Origin: Akkermansiaceae bacterium UBA6138
Lineage (GTDB): Bacteria; Verrucomicrobiota; Verrucomicrobiia; Verrucomicrobiales; DEV007
DNA length: 24,891 bases
Direction: 5' to 3'
NCBI GenBank assembly: GCA_002422425.1
Contig: DIVG01000020.1
Span: forward strand, 1-24,891
Shown: positions 15,001-21,160 of the stretch, in pieces
How the letters are laid out: every line of letters starts with the position of its first letter
Numbering within the stretch: the stretch's first letter is position 1
Program-made: the position numbers and the translations under genes
The notes under the pieces: generated by a model
Database searches by the model: none
Told to the model about the DNA's origin: nothing
What the model saw: the letters and a program-made list of their open reading frames with translations, nothing else

Positions 15001-15035
15001 TCGCTTATTTGAAGCACCCGGTGCAGGTGGAGTAG
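12015..15035 (+). CDS. PVC-type membrane-bound dehydrogenase with HEAT-like middle and C-terminal cytochrome c domain
   Basis: The 1006-residue exported protein starts with a signal peptide (MIKKALSLLLLFFVSSA). Residues about 45-420 form a beta-propeller of the type in PVC membrane-bound dehydrogenases (NPIAMTWDGRGRLWIAENYTY, FEDTDHDGKADKRTVF, FANGLRWGPDSWLYGRVGHSC, GPDGAVYLLDWSDTGECHD). Residues about 430-860 are helical and HEAT-like. The C-terminal haem c domain has CGACH at 884-888, so Cys884 and Cys887 would bind haem and His888 iron; Met978 or Met979 (SMMPEG) is the likely axial ligand. The family is very abundant in Planctomycetes and Verrucomicrobia and is thought to oxidise sugars or alcohols in the periplasm, although substrates are not established. 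It stands alone here, without the DUF1501 or DUF1080 partners that often accompany it. Confidence 0.9.
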   Translation: MIKKALSLLLLFFVSSAEPEDFPEIRNSEPDRNANPPSSEEALKMFDLPGEFTANLFASEPEVQNPIAMTWDGRGRLWIAENYTYAERQTRFDLSMRDRVLIFEDTDHDGKADKRTVFTDKVSMLTSVEVGRGGVWLMCPPQLLFVPDADGDDVPDGDPVVVLDGFTVAGANYHNFANGLRWGPDSWLYGRVGHSCPGRVGVPGTPDEERIPMKGGIWRFHPGKKVFEMVTHGTTNPWGHDWDRHGELFFINTVNGHLWHGISGAHFKESSGADPNPFFYERLDMHADHWHFDTSGKWSESRDGAADAFGGGHAHIGMMIYQGEAWPEKFHDRLFTLNMHGFRTNVERLDREGSGFVGRHEPDIFLTKDKWFRGIDIRPGPDGAVYLLDWSDTGECHDHTGVHRTSGRIYRIRYGGGDAPRLMPADGNLTAGFVTAAMKDPDPWLDRQIRVRLGGEGESAEWTSLFTTMLGEKGDSVLRLRALWNLRAMGSPIDLLTLLEDPDERLRLWAVRLLVEDQPIDALTGPVKGRLPAPLADDLFVRFLGMAENDESAAVRLALASLLQRLPFAQRAPLGKKLAAREEDADDHNLPHLVWFGISPLGEADPASLAGIAETCVWPKTLRWIARRLAAEMEKNPAAFEWLLTMASKRETAAQFALLSGVSEGLQGWQKATRPASWDALVAVIESKSDEALTGLVRELSVLFGDGRALDEIRALVMNEDADLAMRRTGLETIITKRPGDLRQLCERLLDNRHLNVTAVKGLALYDDEALGESLAKRYTKFDPAARPALMEVLVSRPAWALAVLKAVESGVIPKADLSAFHARQISAFEDESLRSELVRVWGEVRESAEDKRKLIEDWTAKLTPERLASANLSRGRQLYAGICGACHVMYGEGGKIGPDLTGSNRNDLGYLLENILDPGAVVSADYRMSLLTHADGRVLTGVVGEENDRTLKLRQTTGEIVLEKSEVAKREVVPVSMMPEGLLLAFDEAQVVDLIAYLKHPVQVE

Positions 15036-15059
15036 GTCGTGGCTCATGGTCCTCACGAC
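15036..15059 (+). terminator. Hairpin directly after the dehydrogenase stop codon
   Basis: GTCGTG (15036-15041) and CACGAC (15054-15059) form a perfect 6-bp stem with a 12-base loop, beginning on the first base after the stop. There is no T-run, so termination here would be weak or factor-dependent. Confidence 0.3.
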
Positions 15060-15162
15060 ACCCTGCGCACCCCGGAAGCATCGAATTGCCCACCGCAGCG
15101 GGGTAAAATACCGCATTGACCTCGCCGATCCTGTGACGCAATCTTGAGGTCTTCTCGTGGGG

Positions 15163-15191
15163 GACGACCGTCCCGCGCGGGAGCCGTCGTC
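15163..15191 (+). promoter_or_regulatory. Strong hairpin or operator immediately before the WYL regulator start
   Basis: The inner palindrome TCCCGC-GCGGGA (15171-15182) lies inside the outer arms GACGAC (15163-15168) and GTCGTC (15186-15191), separated by small unpaired segments. The structure ends eight bases before the ATG at 15200, and the only Shine-Dalgarno-like bases (AGG) lie directly after it. It could be an autoregulatory operator for the encoded DNA-binding protein or an mRNA structure limiting its translation. Confidence 0.45.
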
Positions 15192-15199
15192 AGGTCGTC

Positions 15200-16213
15200 A
15201 TGTCCGATACAACAGGAAAAAAAGCCGATGGCACGAGACGACCGCTCGAGCGGGTCCTCCGCATTCATGAAATGGTCTCGCGGGGGAATTTTCCCAACTG
15301 CACCACGATTGCCCGGGAGCTGGAGGTCAACCGCAAGACGATTCAGCGCGACTTGAACTTCATGCGCGACGAGCTCTCCCTGCCGATTGACTATAGTGAA
15401 ACGGCGCACGGTTATCATTACACGCGCCCGGTGAATGATTTCCCTTTTCTGAAAACTACCGCCGACGATCTTGTCGCTCTCATTCTCGCCCGGAATGCGC
15501 TGGAACCGCTCAAGGGTTCGGCACTGGAGGCCTCGCTGCGGAGCGGCTTCCAGAGGCTCCAGGCCGGTATGAGCGAGCAGGTTACGATCCCGTGGTCCGA
15601 GATTGATCAGGCTTTTTCGGTAAAATCTGTCGGCCTGACCGAGCGAGACGTCTTTCTCTTCGACCGGCTCGCCAAGGCGGTTCTTGAGAGTCGGGAGTTG
15701 CACTTTGACTACCGCAAGTTGCAGGACGATGGGCTCTCGCGGCGGCGGTTGCAACCCTATCACCTCGCCGAGATCGACGGAGGCTGGTATGTGATCGGAT
15801 TCGACCTTGAGCGCGGGGCCAGGAGGACCTTCGCGTTGCAGCGAATGCGATCGGTTCACCTCACCGCCAAACGTTTTGTGCGTTCGCGCGATTTCCGGCT
15901 CGAAGATCACTTTGCCGGCAGTTTCGGGGTCTGGGCCGGTGAGGACAAAGGTCGCGCTCAATACCCGGTAAGGATTGTCTTTCGCCGCTTCGCCGCCCGG
16001 GTTGTTGCCGAGCGCCGCTGGCATCCGAGTCAGGAGATCATCGAACTTGACCCCGCCGGCAATGCCATTGAGATCACGATGACGCTTTCCGCCCTTGAGG
16101 ATATCGCCCGGTGGGTCATGGGCTTCGGGAGTCAGGCGGAGGTAATCGCCCCGCCGGAGCTTCGGGAAATGGTGGCCCGGGAACTGAGGGGCGCGGCGGG
16201 TCAATACGGTTAA
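15200..16213 (+). CDS. WYL-domain transcriptional regulator with N-terminal HTH (YafY-like)
   Basis: This 337-residue protein has a DeoR-type winged helix at about 15-70 (RVLRIHEMVSRGNFPNCTTIARELEVNRKTIQRDLNFMRDEL). A middle linker and a WYL domain at about 150-240 follow; the signature reads GGWYVIGFD and is followed by FALQRMRSVHLT. The C-terminal extension (about 250-330) has the WxHPSQ and VMGFGSQAEVI..PELREMV patterns typical of the family. WYL domains sense nucleic-acid or nucleotide ligands in several studied regulators, many tied to DNA damage or defence, but the target here is unknown. The gene is preceded by a strong hairpin that may be its own operator. No neighbouring defence genes are present. 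Confidence 0.88.
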   Translation: MSDTTGKKADGTRRPLERVLRIHEMVSRGNFPNCTTIARELEVNRKTIQRDLNFMRDELSLPIDYSETAHGYHYTRPVNDFPFLKTTADDLVALILARNALEPLKGSALEASLRSGFQRLQAGMSEQVTIPWSEIDQAFSVKSVGLTERDVFLFDRLAKAVLESRELHFDYRKLQDDGLSRRRLQPYHLAEIDGGWYVIGFDLERGARRTFALQRMRSVHLTAKRFVRSRDFRLEDHFAGSFGVWAGEDKGRAQYPVRIVFRRFAARVVAERRWHPSQEIIELDPAGNAIEITMTLSALEDIARWVMGFGSQAEVIAPPELREMVARELRGAAGQYG

Positions 16214-16407
16214 AAAGGCGGGAACTCGGCGGGGGGCGCGGGCTGGGAAAGGAGGAGTTCAAAGCCGCCCATTCCGAGGCCACGATAGAGCGGGAGCGGC
16301 GGCAGGATCCAGTTTTAACAACTACGGGGAAAATGAAATTTCCAAACAGGCGAATTTTTTTCTTAAAAACTGCGGCGGACGCGCCGTCAGTGTCCCACCC
16401 CCCTGGG

Positions 16408-16413
16408 TATACT
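16408..16413 (+). promoter_or_regulatory. -10-like element next to the start of a small unknown gene
   Basis: TATACT (five of six consensus bases) ends six bases before the ATG at 16420. No good -35 is visible at 16-18 bases upstream, so confidence is low. Confidence 0.3.
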
Positions 16414-16419
16414 GTTCAC

Positions 16420-16824
16420 ATGAAACGAAATATCCGCCCGTCCGCAGCCTCCGTCACTCCCGAATACTCCGCCGCAGATCCCCGGCGGGTCGTGCGATCC
16501 TTTTCGCCAGCCCTCCCGGAAGGAAAGGCGGAGTCGGGAGAGAAAGCGCTTTGCCGCGGTCTTCTTGGGCTCTGTCATGAGATCGCGGGGCTGATCCTGC
16601 GGCGCCGGATGGAGAACCGCGACGCTGTGGCGGTGCGTCATGAGGTGCGGAAAAGACTGGTGCGAATGCTGTCATGCCCCGAGGAACGCGCTGAGAGGCT
16701 CATCGACCTATCGCTCGAGCTCATTCACGTGAAAATTCACGGGCGTTTTCAGCGGAATCCACTCGAGCTCAGCCTTCTCATTGCCCGGGCCGGTAACCAG
16801 CTCAGAGAAGCGGGTGACAATTGA
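16420..16824 (+). CDS. Hypothetical helical protein
   Basis: I do not recognise this protein of 134 residues. I chose the ATG at 16420 (MKRNIRPSAASVTPEYS) because a -10-like TATACT lies just upstream. The open frame extends back to 16111 within and after the WYL gene, and a further ATG at 16333 is possible. The first 40 residues are low in secondary structure and basic. Residues about 40-130 read as amphipathic helices (LCRGLLGLCHEIAGLILRRR, AVRHEVRKRLVRML, AERLIDLSLELIHVKIHGRF). The protein is strongly basic, so nucleic-acid binding is conceivable but unsupported by a motif. It converges on uvrA. Confidence 0.5.
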   Translation: MKRNIRPSAASVTPEYSAADPRRVVRSFSPALPEGKAESGEKALCRGLLGLCHEIAGLILRRRMENRDAVAVRHEVRKRLVRMLSCPEERAERLIDLSLELIHVKIHGRFQRNPLELSLLIARAGNQLREAGDN

Positions 16825-16952
16825 GGAGCTTCGTCAGTGACGCAAAATTGGGGAAGACGGGGGCTTTTGCAAGCGGATTGGATACGGTGGCGAAAAACTC
16901 ACGAGGCTCCTGGCAATTTCGGGCGGAGCGTCCCGGCAAAAAGGCACGACCC

Positions 16953-19730
16953 TCAGAGCAGCTTTTTCAAATACGGTCCCGTGAGCGACTTTTTCGACTC
17001 CGCAATCGACGCGGGCGTTCCCTCGGCCACGACGGTGCCGCCGGCATCTCCTCCGCCCGGGCCCATGTCGATGACCCAGTCGGCGCACTTGATGACATCG
17101 AGATTGTGCTCAATTACGATAAGGGTATTGCCCTGGTCCCGCAGCCGATAGAAGACTTCGAGCAGGGTCGCGATGTCCGAAAAGTGGAGACCTGTCGTCG
17201 GTTCGTCAAGCAGGTAGACGGTCCTGCCGGTCGCCGTTTTCCCCAGCTCGGTGGCGAGCTTGATCCGCTGCGCCTCTCCGCCCGACAGGGTCGTGGCGGA
17301 CTGTCCGAGGCAGACGTAACCGAGCCCGACGTCCCGCAGAGCGCGGAGCTGCTGACTGATCTTCGGGATCTTCTGGAAGAAGGCGAGCCCCTCGTCGATC
17401 GTCATTTCGAGGACGTCGGCGATGCTCTTTCCGCGATAGGTGATGTCGAGCGTTTCACGGTTGTAGCGGCGGCCGTTGCACGATTCGCAGGTCACGTAGA
17501 CGTCGCTGAGAAAGTGCATGTCGATGCGGATGAGCCCGTCGCCCTCGCAGGTTTCGCAGCGCCCTCCGGCGACATTAAAGCTGAAACGGCCCGGCTCGTA
17601 GCCGCGTGTTCGTGAAGCGGGGAGCTGTGAAAAGAGATCGCGGATTGGCGAAAAGACACCGATGTAGGTGGCGGGATTGGAACGCGGGCTGCGTCCGATC
17701 GGAGCCTGGTCGATGACGATGGCCTTGTCGATGTGCTCAAGCCCCTCGATCGAGTCATGCGCGCCCGGCTTGTCCTTGCTGTGGTGCAGGTGACGAAAGA
17801 GCGCCCGACGCACGATGTCATCGACGAGAGTCGACTTCCCGCTGCCGGAGAGACCGGTCACGCAGATGAAATTTCCGAGGGGGAAACGGACGTCGATGTT
17901 CTTGAGATTGTGCTCACGCGCGCCGCGCACAACGAGCTCACGCATCCCGGTCGTGAAGGAGGTCGGCGGGGGAATCTCGATTCTTTCCCGCCCCGAGAGA
18001 TAGGCACCGGTGATGGAGCGGGGATTGGCAAAGACCTCTTCGGGGGTTCCCTCGGCGAGGATCTCCCCGCCGTTTTCCCCCGCTCCGGGCCCGAGATCGA
18101 GGAGGTGGTCGGCGGCGCGGATGGTGTCTTCATCATGCTCGACAACGATGACGGTGTTTCCCGCGTCGCGCAGATTTTTCAGGGTGGCGATGAGCTTCTC
18201 GTTGTCGGCCTGGTGCAGGCCGATGCTCGGCTCGTCAAGGACGTAGAGCACGCCGGCGAGTCCGGCCCCGAGCTGGGTGGCGAGACGGATGCGCTGACTT
18301 TCCCCGCCGGAGAGCGTGCCGCTCTGGCGGTCGAGAGAGAGATAGCCGAGGCCCACCGTGTTGAGAAAGGTGAGCCGCTTCCTGATCTCATTGAGCACTT
18401 CGGCTGCGTAGGTCGCCTGCACGTCCGTGAGGATCACTTCGCCGAGCCAGGCGATCGCCTCGCCAATGGAGAGGGCGGTGAAGCCCTCGATCGAGAGCGG
18501 TCGGGACCGGTGCGCGAGCGTGACCGAGAGAATTTCGTCCTTGAGCCTTTTGCCCTCACAGTCGGGGCAGGGCTTCGCCGACATGAAGCGGCGCACGTTG
18601 CGCTTCGTTACCTCGCTCTTGCTCGTCTCGAGGAGCCGTGTCGCCTGGGTTGAGAGGCCTTCGAAGCTCTCGTCACCGTAGAGAAGCGCCTTCTTGAACT
18701 CCCGCGGAAGGCTGCGGATGGGCGCGTCGAGATCAGCCGAATACGCCTTCGCGAGATCCTCGATGGCGCGCTGGTGAAAGCCCTTGCGCGACTTCGACCC
18801 CGTCCACCAGGTCTTCACGCCGCCGTCACGTAATGTCTTGTCAGGGTCGGGAACGATCAGTTCGGCATCCGGCACGAGCCGTGAACCGAGTCCGTGGCAG
18901 GCGGGACAGGCGCCGAAGTGGCTGTTGAAGGAAAAGTGCTTCGGGGTCAGCTTCGGGAGGAAAAATCCGGTCTCGGGATTCGTGTAGTTGAAGGTGAAAT
19001 CGTAGGGCTCGTAGTCCTCGCTCCCCGGGATCTGGACGAGGGCGCTGATACGGTTCTCGGCGATTCTCTGGGCCATCTCGAGCGAGTCGGCGAGCCGGCT
19101 GCGGATGTCCTCGCGCACGACGAGACGGTCGATGACGATTTCGGCGGACTTTGGTTTTGCTTTTTCGGTGATCTCCTCGATCTCGACGATCTGCCCGTCG
19201 AGGCGGGCGCGAATGAATCCCCGGGCCCGGTATCGTTCGAGGGTCCCGCGAATCGGTGTGCCCTTCTCTTTCGCGACGGGCGCGAGCAGGATGATGCGGG
19301 TCCCTTCGGGAAAGGTCGTGAGGCGGTCGACGATATCTTTGATCGTGTGGCGCACCAGCGGAGTCCCCGTGACCGGGTCGTGAGGCCGTCCGAGAGCCGC
19401 GTAGAGGATGCGGAGGTAGTCGTAGATCTCCGTCGCCGTCGCGATCGTGGAGCGGGGATTCGGCTGCGAGGTGCGCTGCTCGATCGCAATGGCAGGGGTG
19501 AGCCCCTCGATGAAGTCGACGTCGGGCTTTTCCAACTGGTCGAGAAACTGGCGTGCGTAGGCCGAGAGCGACTCGACATAGCGGCGCTGTCCCTCAGCGT
19601 AGAGGGTGTCAAAGGCGAGCGACGATTTTCCGGACCCTGAGACACCCGTGATGACGACGAAGCGGTTTCTCGGGATTTCCAAATTCAGGTTTTTCAGGTT
19701 ATGCTGTCGGGCTCCCTGAATTTTGATCAT
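16953..19730 (-). CDS. uvrA: Excinuclease ABC subunit A (UvrA), atypical first zinc module
   Basis: UvrA recognises DNA damage for nucleotide excision repair and loads UvrB. From the ATG at 19730 (925 aa) the two ABC ATPase modules are complete: Walker A GVSGSGKSS at 29-37 and GLSGSGKST at 626-634, and signatures LSGGESQR at 473-480 and LSGGEAQR at 815-822, each followed by a Walker B. The C-terminal zinc module is intact (Cys725, Cys728, Cys748, Cys751). In the first zinc module only the second pair remains (Cys275, Cys278 in FGACPACHGLG); the region 248-266, where the first CxxC is expected, reads NYTNPETGFFLPKLTPKH with no Cys. Start: GGGTGA lies seven bases before this ATG. An upstream in-frame ATG at 19745 would add MGDDA, and it abuts a possible start codon of the divergent gene. 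Confidence 0.95.
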   Translation of the reverse strand: MIKIQGARQHNLKNLNLEIPRNRFVVITGVSGSGKSSLAFDTLYAEGQRRYVESLSAYARQFLDQLEKPDVDFIEGLTPAIAIEQRTSQPNPRSTIATATEIYDYLRILYAALGRPHDPVTGTPLVRHTIKDIVDRLTTFPEGTRIILLAPVAKEKGTPIRGTLERYRARGFIRARLDGQIVEIEEITEKAKPKSAEIVIDRLVVREDIRSRLADSLEMAQRIAENRISALVQIPGSEDYEPYDFTFNYTNPETGFFLPKLTPKHFSFNSHFGACPACHGLGSRLVPDAELIVPDPDKTLRDGGVKTWWTGSKSRKGFHQRAIEDLAKAYSADLDAPIRSLPREFKKALLYGDESFEGLSTQATRLLETSKSEVTKRNVRRFMSAKPCPDCEGKRLKDEILSVTLAHRSRPLSIEGFTALSIGEAIAWLGEVILTDVQATYAAEVLNEIRKRLTFLNTVGLGYLSLDRQSGTLSGGESQRIRLATQLGAGLAGVLYVLDEPSIGLHQADNEKLIATLKNLRDAGNTVIVVEHDEDTIRAADHLLDLGPGAGENGGEILAEGTPEEVFANPRSITGAYLSGRERIEIPPPTSFTTGMRELVVRGAREHNLKNIDVRFPLGNFICVTGLSGSGKSTLVDDIVRRALFRHLHHSKDKPGAHDSIEGLEHIDKAIVIDQAPIGRSPRSNPATYIGVFSPIRDLFSQLPASRTRGYEPGRFSFNVAGGRCETCEGDGLIRIDMHFLSDVYVTCESCNGRRYNRETLDITYRGKSIADVLEMTIDEGLAFFQKIPKISQQLRALRDVGLGYVCLGQSATTLSGGEAQRIKLATELGKTATGRTVYLLDEPTTGLHFSDIATLLEVFYRLRDQGNTLIVIEHNLDVIKCADWVIDMGPGGGDAGGTVVAEGTPASIAESKKSLTGPYLKKLL

Positions 19731-19745
19731 TGCGTCGTCACCCAT

Positions 19746-20345
19746 ATGGAAAGTCCTGCAGAACGGAAGTGGACAACATTAAGGAATATCGCCTCACCGC
19801 AAGAGAAGTCTCCCGGTGAAGTGGTCGATCCCGTCGCGTCCGGGTCGCCGGACGATAAGTCCGGGGAACCGGCGAAGACGAATCCCGAGTCCCTTGCTCC
19901 GGCGGCTCCGGCGGCTCCGGTCAGCGCCCCGTCCGGCCCCGTCGAGGTTCTTATCGCCCATCCCGTCGCCTCGACCGCCCGCCTCATTCGCGAGACGCTT
20001 GAGAACTTCACCGACTGCCGCGTCGTCACGACATCAGACCCCTTGCGTGCCTTCGAGCTCGCCCTCCAGAAACGCTATGGTCTTTTTCTCTTTGCCATGC
20101 AGACAGGGGAACTGAGCGGCGCGACGCTTTACGAACTCATCTCCAAAGCTTGCACGGCCGGTCGCGGCCCGCGCCTCCTCGCCCCGGCGGTGATCTTCGT
20201 GAGGGAAAAAGACGACCCGAAACTTCCCGAAGCCCTCACTCGCGACGCCCGTGTCAAGGATGTGATTAACAAACCCATCCGCATCGAGCGTCTCCTTGAG
20301 GCCGTCGGTGGAGTCCTCGAGGTGCGGGATCCGACGATGCGGTAA
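19746..20345 (+). CDS. Degenerate receiver-domain protein (pseudo-receiver)
   Basis: The 199-residue protein starts at an ATG that directly abuts an upstream possible uvrA start codon on the other strand (CATATG). An ATG at 19701 is an alternative start that would overlap uvrA. Residues 1-65 are a Pro/Ala/Ser-rich linker with tandem AAPAAP. Residues about 66-195 follow the CheY-like receiver pattern: VEVLIAHPVASTARLIRETLENF, VVTTSDPLRAFELAL, YGLFLFAMQTGELSGATLYELI, PAVIFVRE and DVINKPIRIERLLEAV. The acidic pair (here AHP) and the phospho-acceptor Asp (Ala in LFLFAMQ) are missing, while the late Lys-Pro is kept. It should not be phosphorylated in the usual way and may act by protein binding. 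No output domain is seen. Confidence 0.65.
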   Translation: MESPAERKWTTLRNIASPQEKSPGEVVDPVASGSPDDKSGEPAKTNPESLAPAAPAAPVSAPSGPVEVLIAHPVASTARLIRETLENFTDCRVVTTSDPLRAFELALQKRYGLFLFAMQTGELSGATLYELISKACTAGRGPRLLAPAVIFVREKDDPKLPEALTRDARVKDVINKPIRIERLLEAVGGVLEVRDPTMR

Positions 20346-20366
20346 TCGTTGGCATAATCCGCTACG

Positions 20367-20404
20367 GCGGGAGATCCCGCAACGTCGCTCGTGACGTCCT
20401 TTTT
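20367..20404 (+). terminator. Tandem hairpins with T-run between convergent genes
   Basis: GCGGGA-GA-TCCCGC (20367-20380; realistically a 5-bp stem with a 4-base loop) is followed by ACGTC-GCTCGT-GACGT (20382-20397) and then CC and five Ts. It lies 22 bases after the stop of the pseudo-receiver gene and is consistent with an intrinsic terminator. The second stem is short. Confidence 0.45.
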
Positions 20405-20480
20405 AACTCACGGCGATACCCCATCGACGAAGCGCCGAACGCCTTTAAAGATTTCAAAAAAGCCCAGATGCGTCAGCGCC

Positions 20481-20750
20481 TCACCGCCTTTTCCCCAGTC
20501 GCGAAAAGACGATCTCGGATCCGCTCGCTTTGGTGTGGTAGACGAACTCCATCAACTCGCCGAGCCGGCCCGAGGGGAAGCCGTCGCTTTTCTCGATAAA
20601 CCAGTGCAGGTATTCGTAGGGCAGGGTGTAAAGGGGCTGATTTTTGTAGCGGCCAAAGGGCATGCGGTAGACCTCGAGCTCGGCGAGGTAGCCGGCGAGC
20701 TCCTGCCGCATCCCTTCGGCGGGATCGAACTCTTCGCGGGGCTCATTCAT
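20481..20750 (-). CDS. DUF3820 family protein
   Basis: This is a small protein of 89 residues. The core YRMPFGRYKNQPLYTLPYEYLHWFIEKSDGFPSGRLGELMEFVYHTK (about 28-74) matches the DUF3820 pattern: MPFGKYK, then LP-x-x-Y-L-x-WF, then G-x-L-G-x-L. The family has no established function; similar domains occur next to exonuclease or repair functions. The start codon overlaps the end of the upstream alkyltransferase gene by eight bases, which implies translational coupling and a shared transcript. It converges on the pseudo-receiver gene across tandem hairpins. Confidence 0.75.
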   Translation of the reverse strand: MNEPREEFDPAEGMRQELAGYLAELEVYRMPFGRYKNQPLYTLPYEYLHWFIEKSDGFPSGRLGELMEFVYHTKASGSEIVFSRLGKRR

Positions 20751-21081
20751 CGAAACGGTAGCAGCAGTCGGGGTGGATCGTGCCGTTTTCGCGGAAGCTC
20801 ACGCCCTCCCGTTCGAGGAGGCGGCGTTTGCGATCGATCGGACTGCCCTTGGTCGCGCCGAAAAATCCGCCGATGGTGAGGTCCGCGCTGACGACGCGGT
20901 GACACGGCGTTTCGGGGGCGTAGGGGTTTCGGCGCAGGGCCTGCCCGATCGCCTGCGGGGAACCGCAGGAAAGGTATCGTGCAATATGCCCGTAGGTCGT
21001 CACCCTTCCCCCGGGGATGAGGGCGAGGGCATCGTAGACCTTCTTTTCAAATTCGGTGGGGGGGCGCTCCTCCGGCGTCAT
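20743..21081 (-). CDS. Alkyltransferase-like DNA repair protein (MGMT C-terminal domain)
   Basis: The protein has 112 residues from the ATG at 21081; the frame is open upstream to 21210, but family similarity starts here. It consists only of the MGMT DNA-binding/active-site domain: the recognition region VTTYGHIARYL with Tyr30, the arginine finger in GQALRRNP (Arg50), and PCHRVV with the acceptor Cys60. The active Cys is retained, so direct transfer of alkyl groups from O6-alkylguanine is plausible; short alkyltransferase-like (ATL) proteins of this length usually have Trp at that place. It overlaps the DUF3820 gene downstream by eight bases. It is divergent from the DASS transporter gene and lies about 1 kb from uvrA, forming a small repair-rich neighbourhood. 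Confidence 0.85.
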   Translation of the reverse strand: MTPEERPPTEFEKKVYDALALIPGGRVTTYGHIARYLSCGSPQAIGQALRRNPYAPETPCHRVVSADLTIGGFFGATKGSPIDRKRRLLEREGVSFRENGTIHPDCCYRFDE

Positions 21082-21124
21082 GGGGAGAGGGTAGCGAAGG
21101 ACCGGGGAGACTGCAATCGCAGAC

Positions 21125-21152
21125 TTGGCATCAGTCGCAGGCCGTTTATGGT
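21125..21152 (+). promoter_or_regulatory. Putative promoter of the DASS transporter gene
   Basis: TTGGCA (21125-21130) and TATGGT (21147-21152) are separated by 16 bases, and the ATG at 21161 follows eight bases later. The alternative reading is that GGTGGGA at 21150-21156 serves as a ribosome-binding site, in which case the transcript starts further upstream. Confidence 0.3.
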
Positions 21153-21160
21153 GGGACGTG

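Noticed and set aside
15053..16204. Minus-strand open frame of 383 codons
   Set aside because: It is antisense to the WYL regulator with no recognisable domain.
16414..16427. Partial LexA-like sequence TGTTC-ACAT-GAAAC at the start of the unknown gene
   Set aside because: The second half matches only three of five bases and the site overlaps the start codon; similarity is at chance level.
17733..19640. Two plus-strand frames (306 and 248 codons) antisense to uvrA
   Set aside because: They mirror uvrA codons; their acidic Gly/Val-rich composition comes from the complementary frame and no motif is present.
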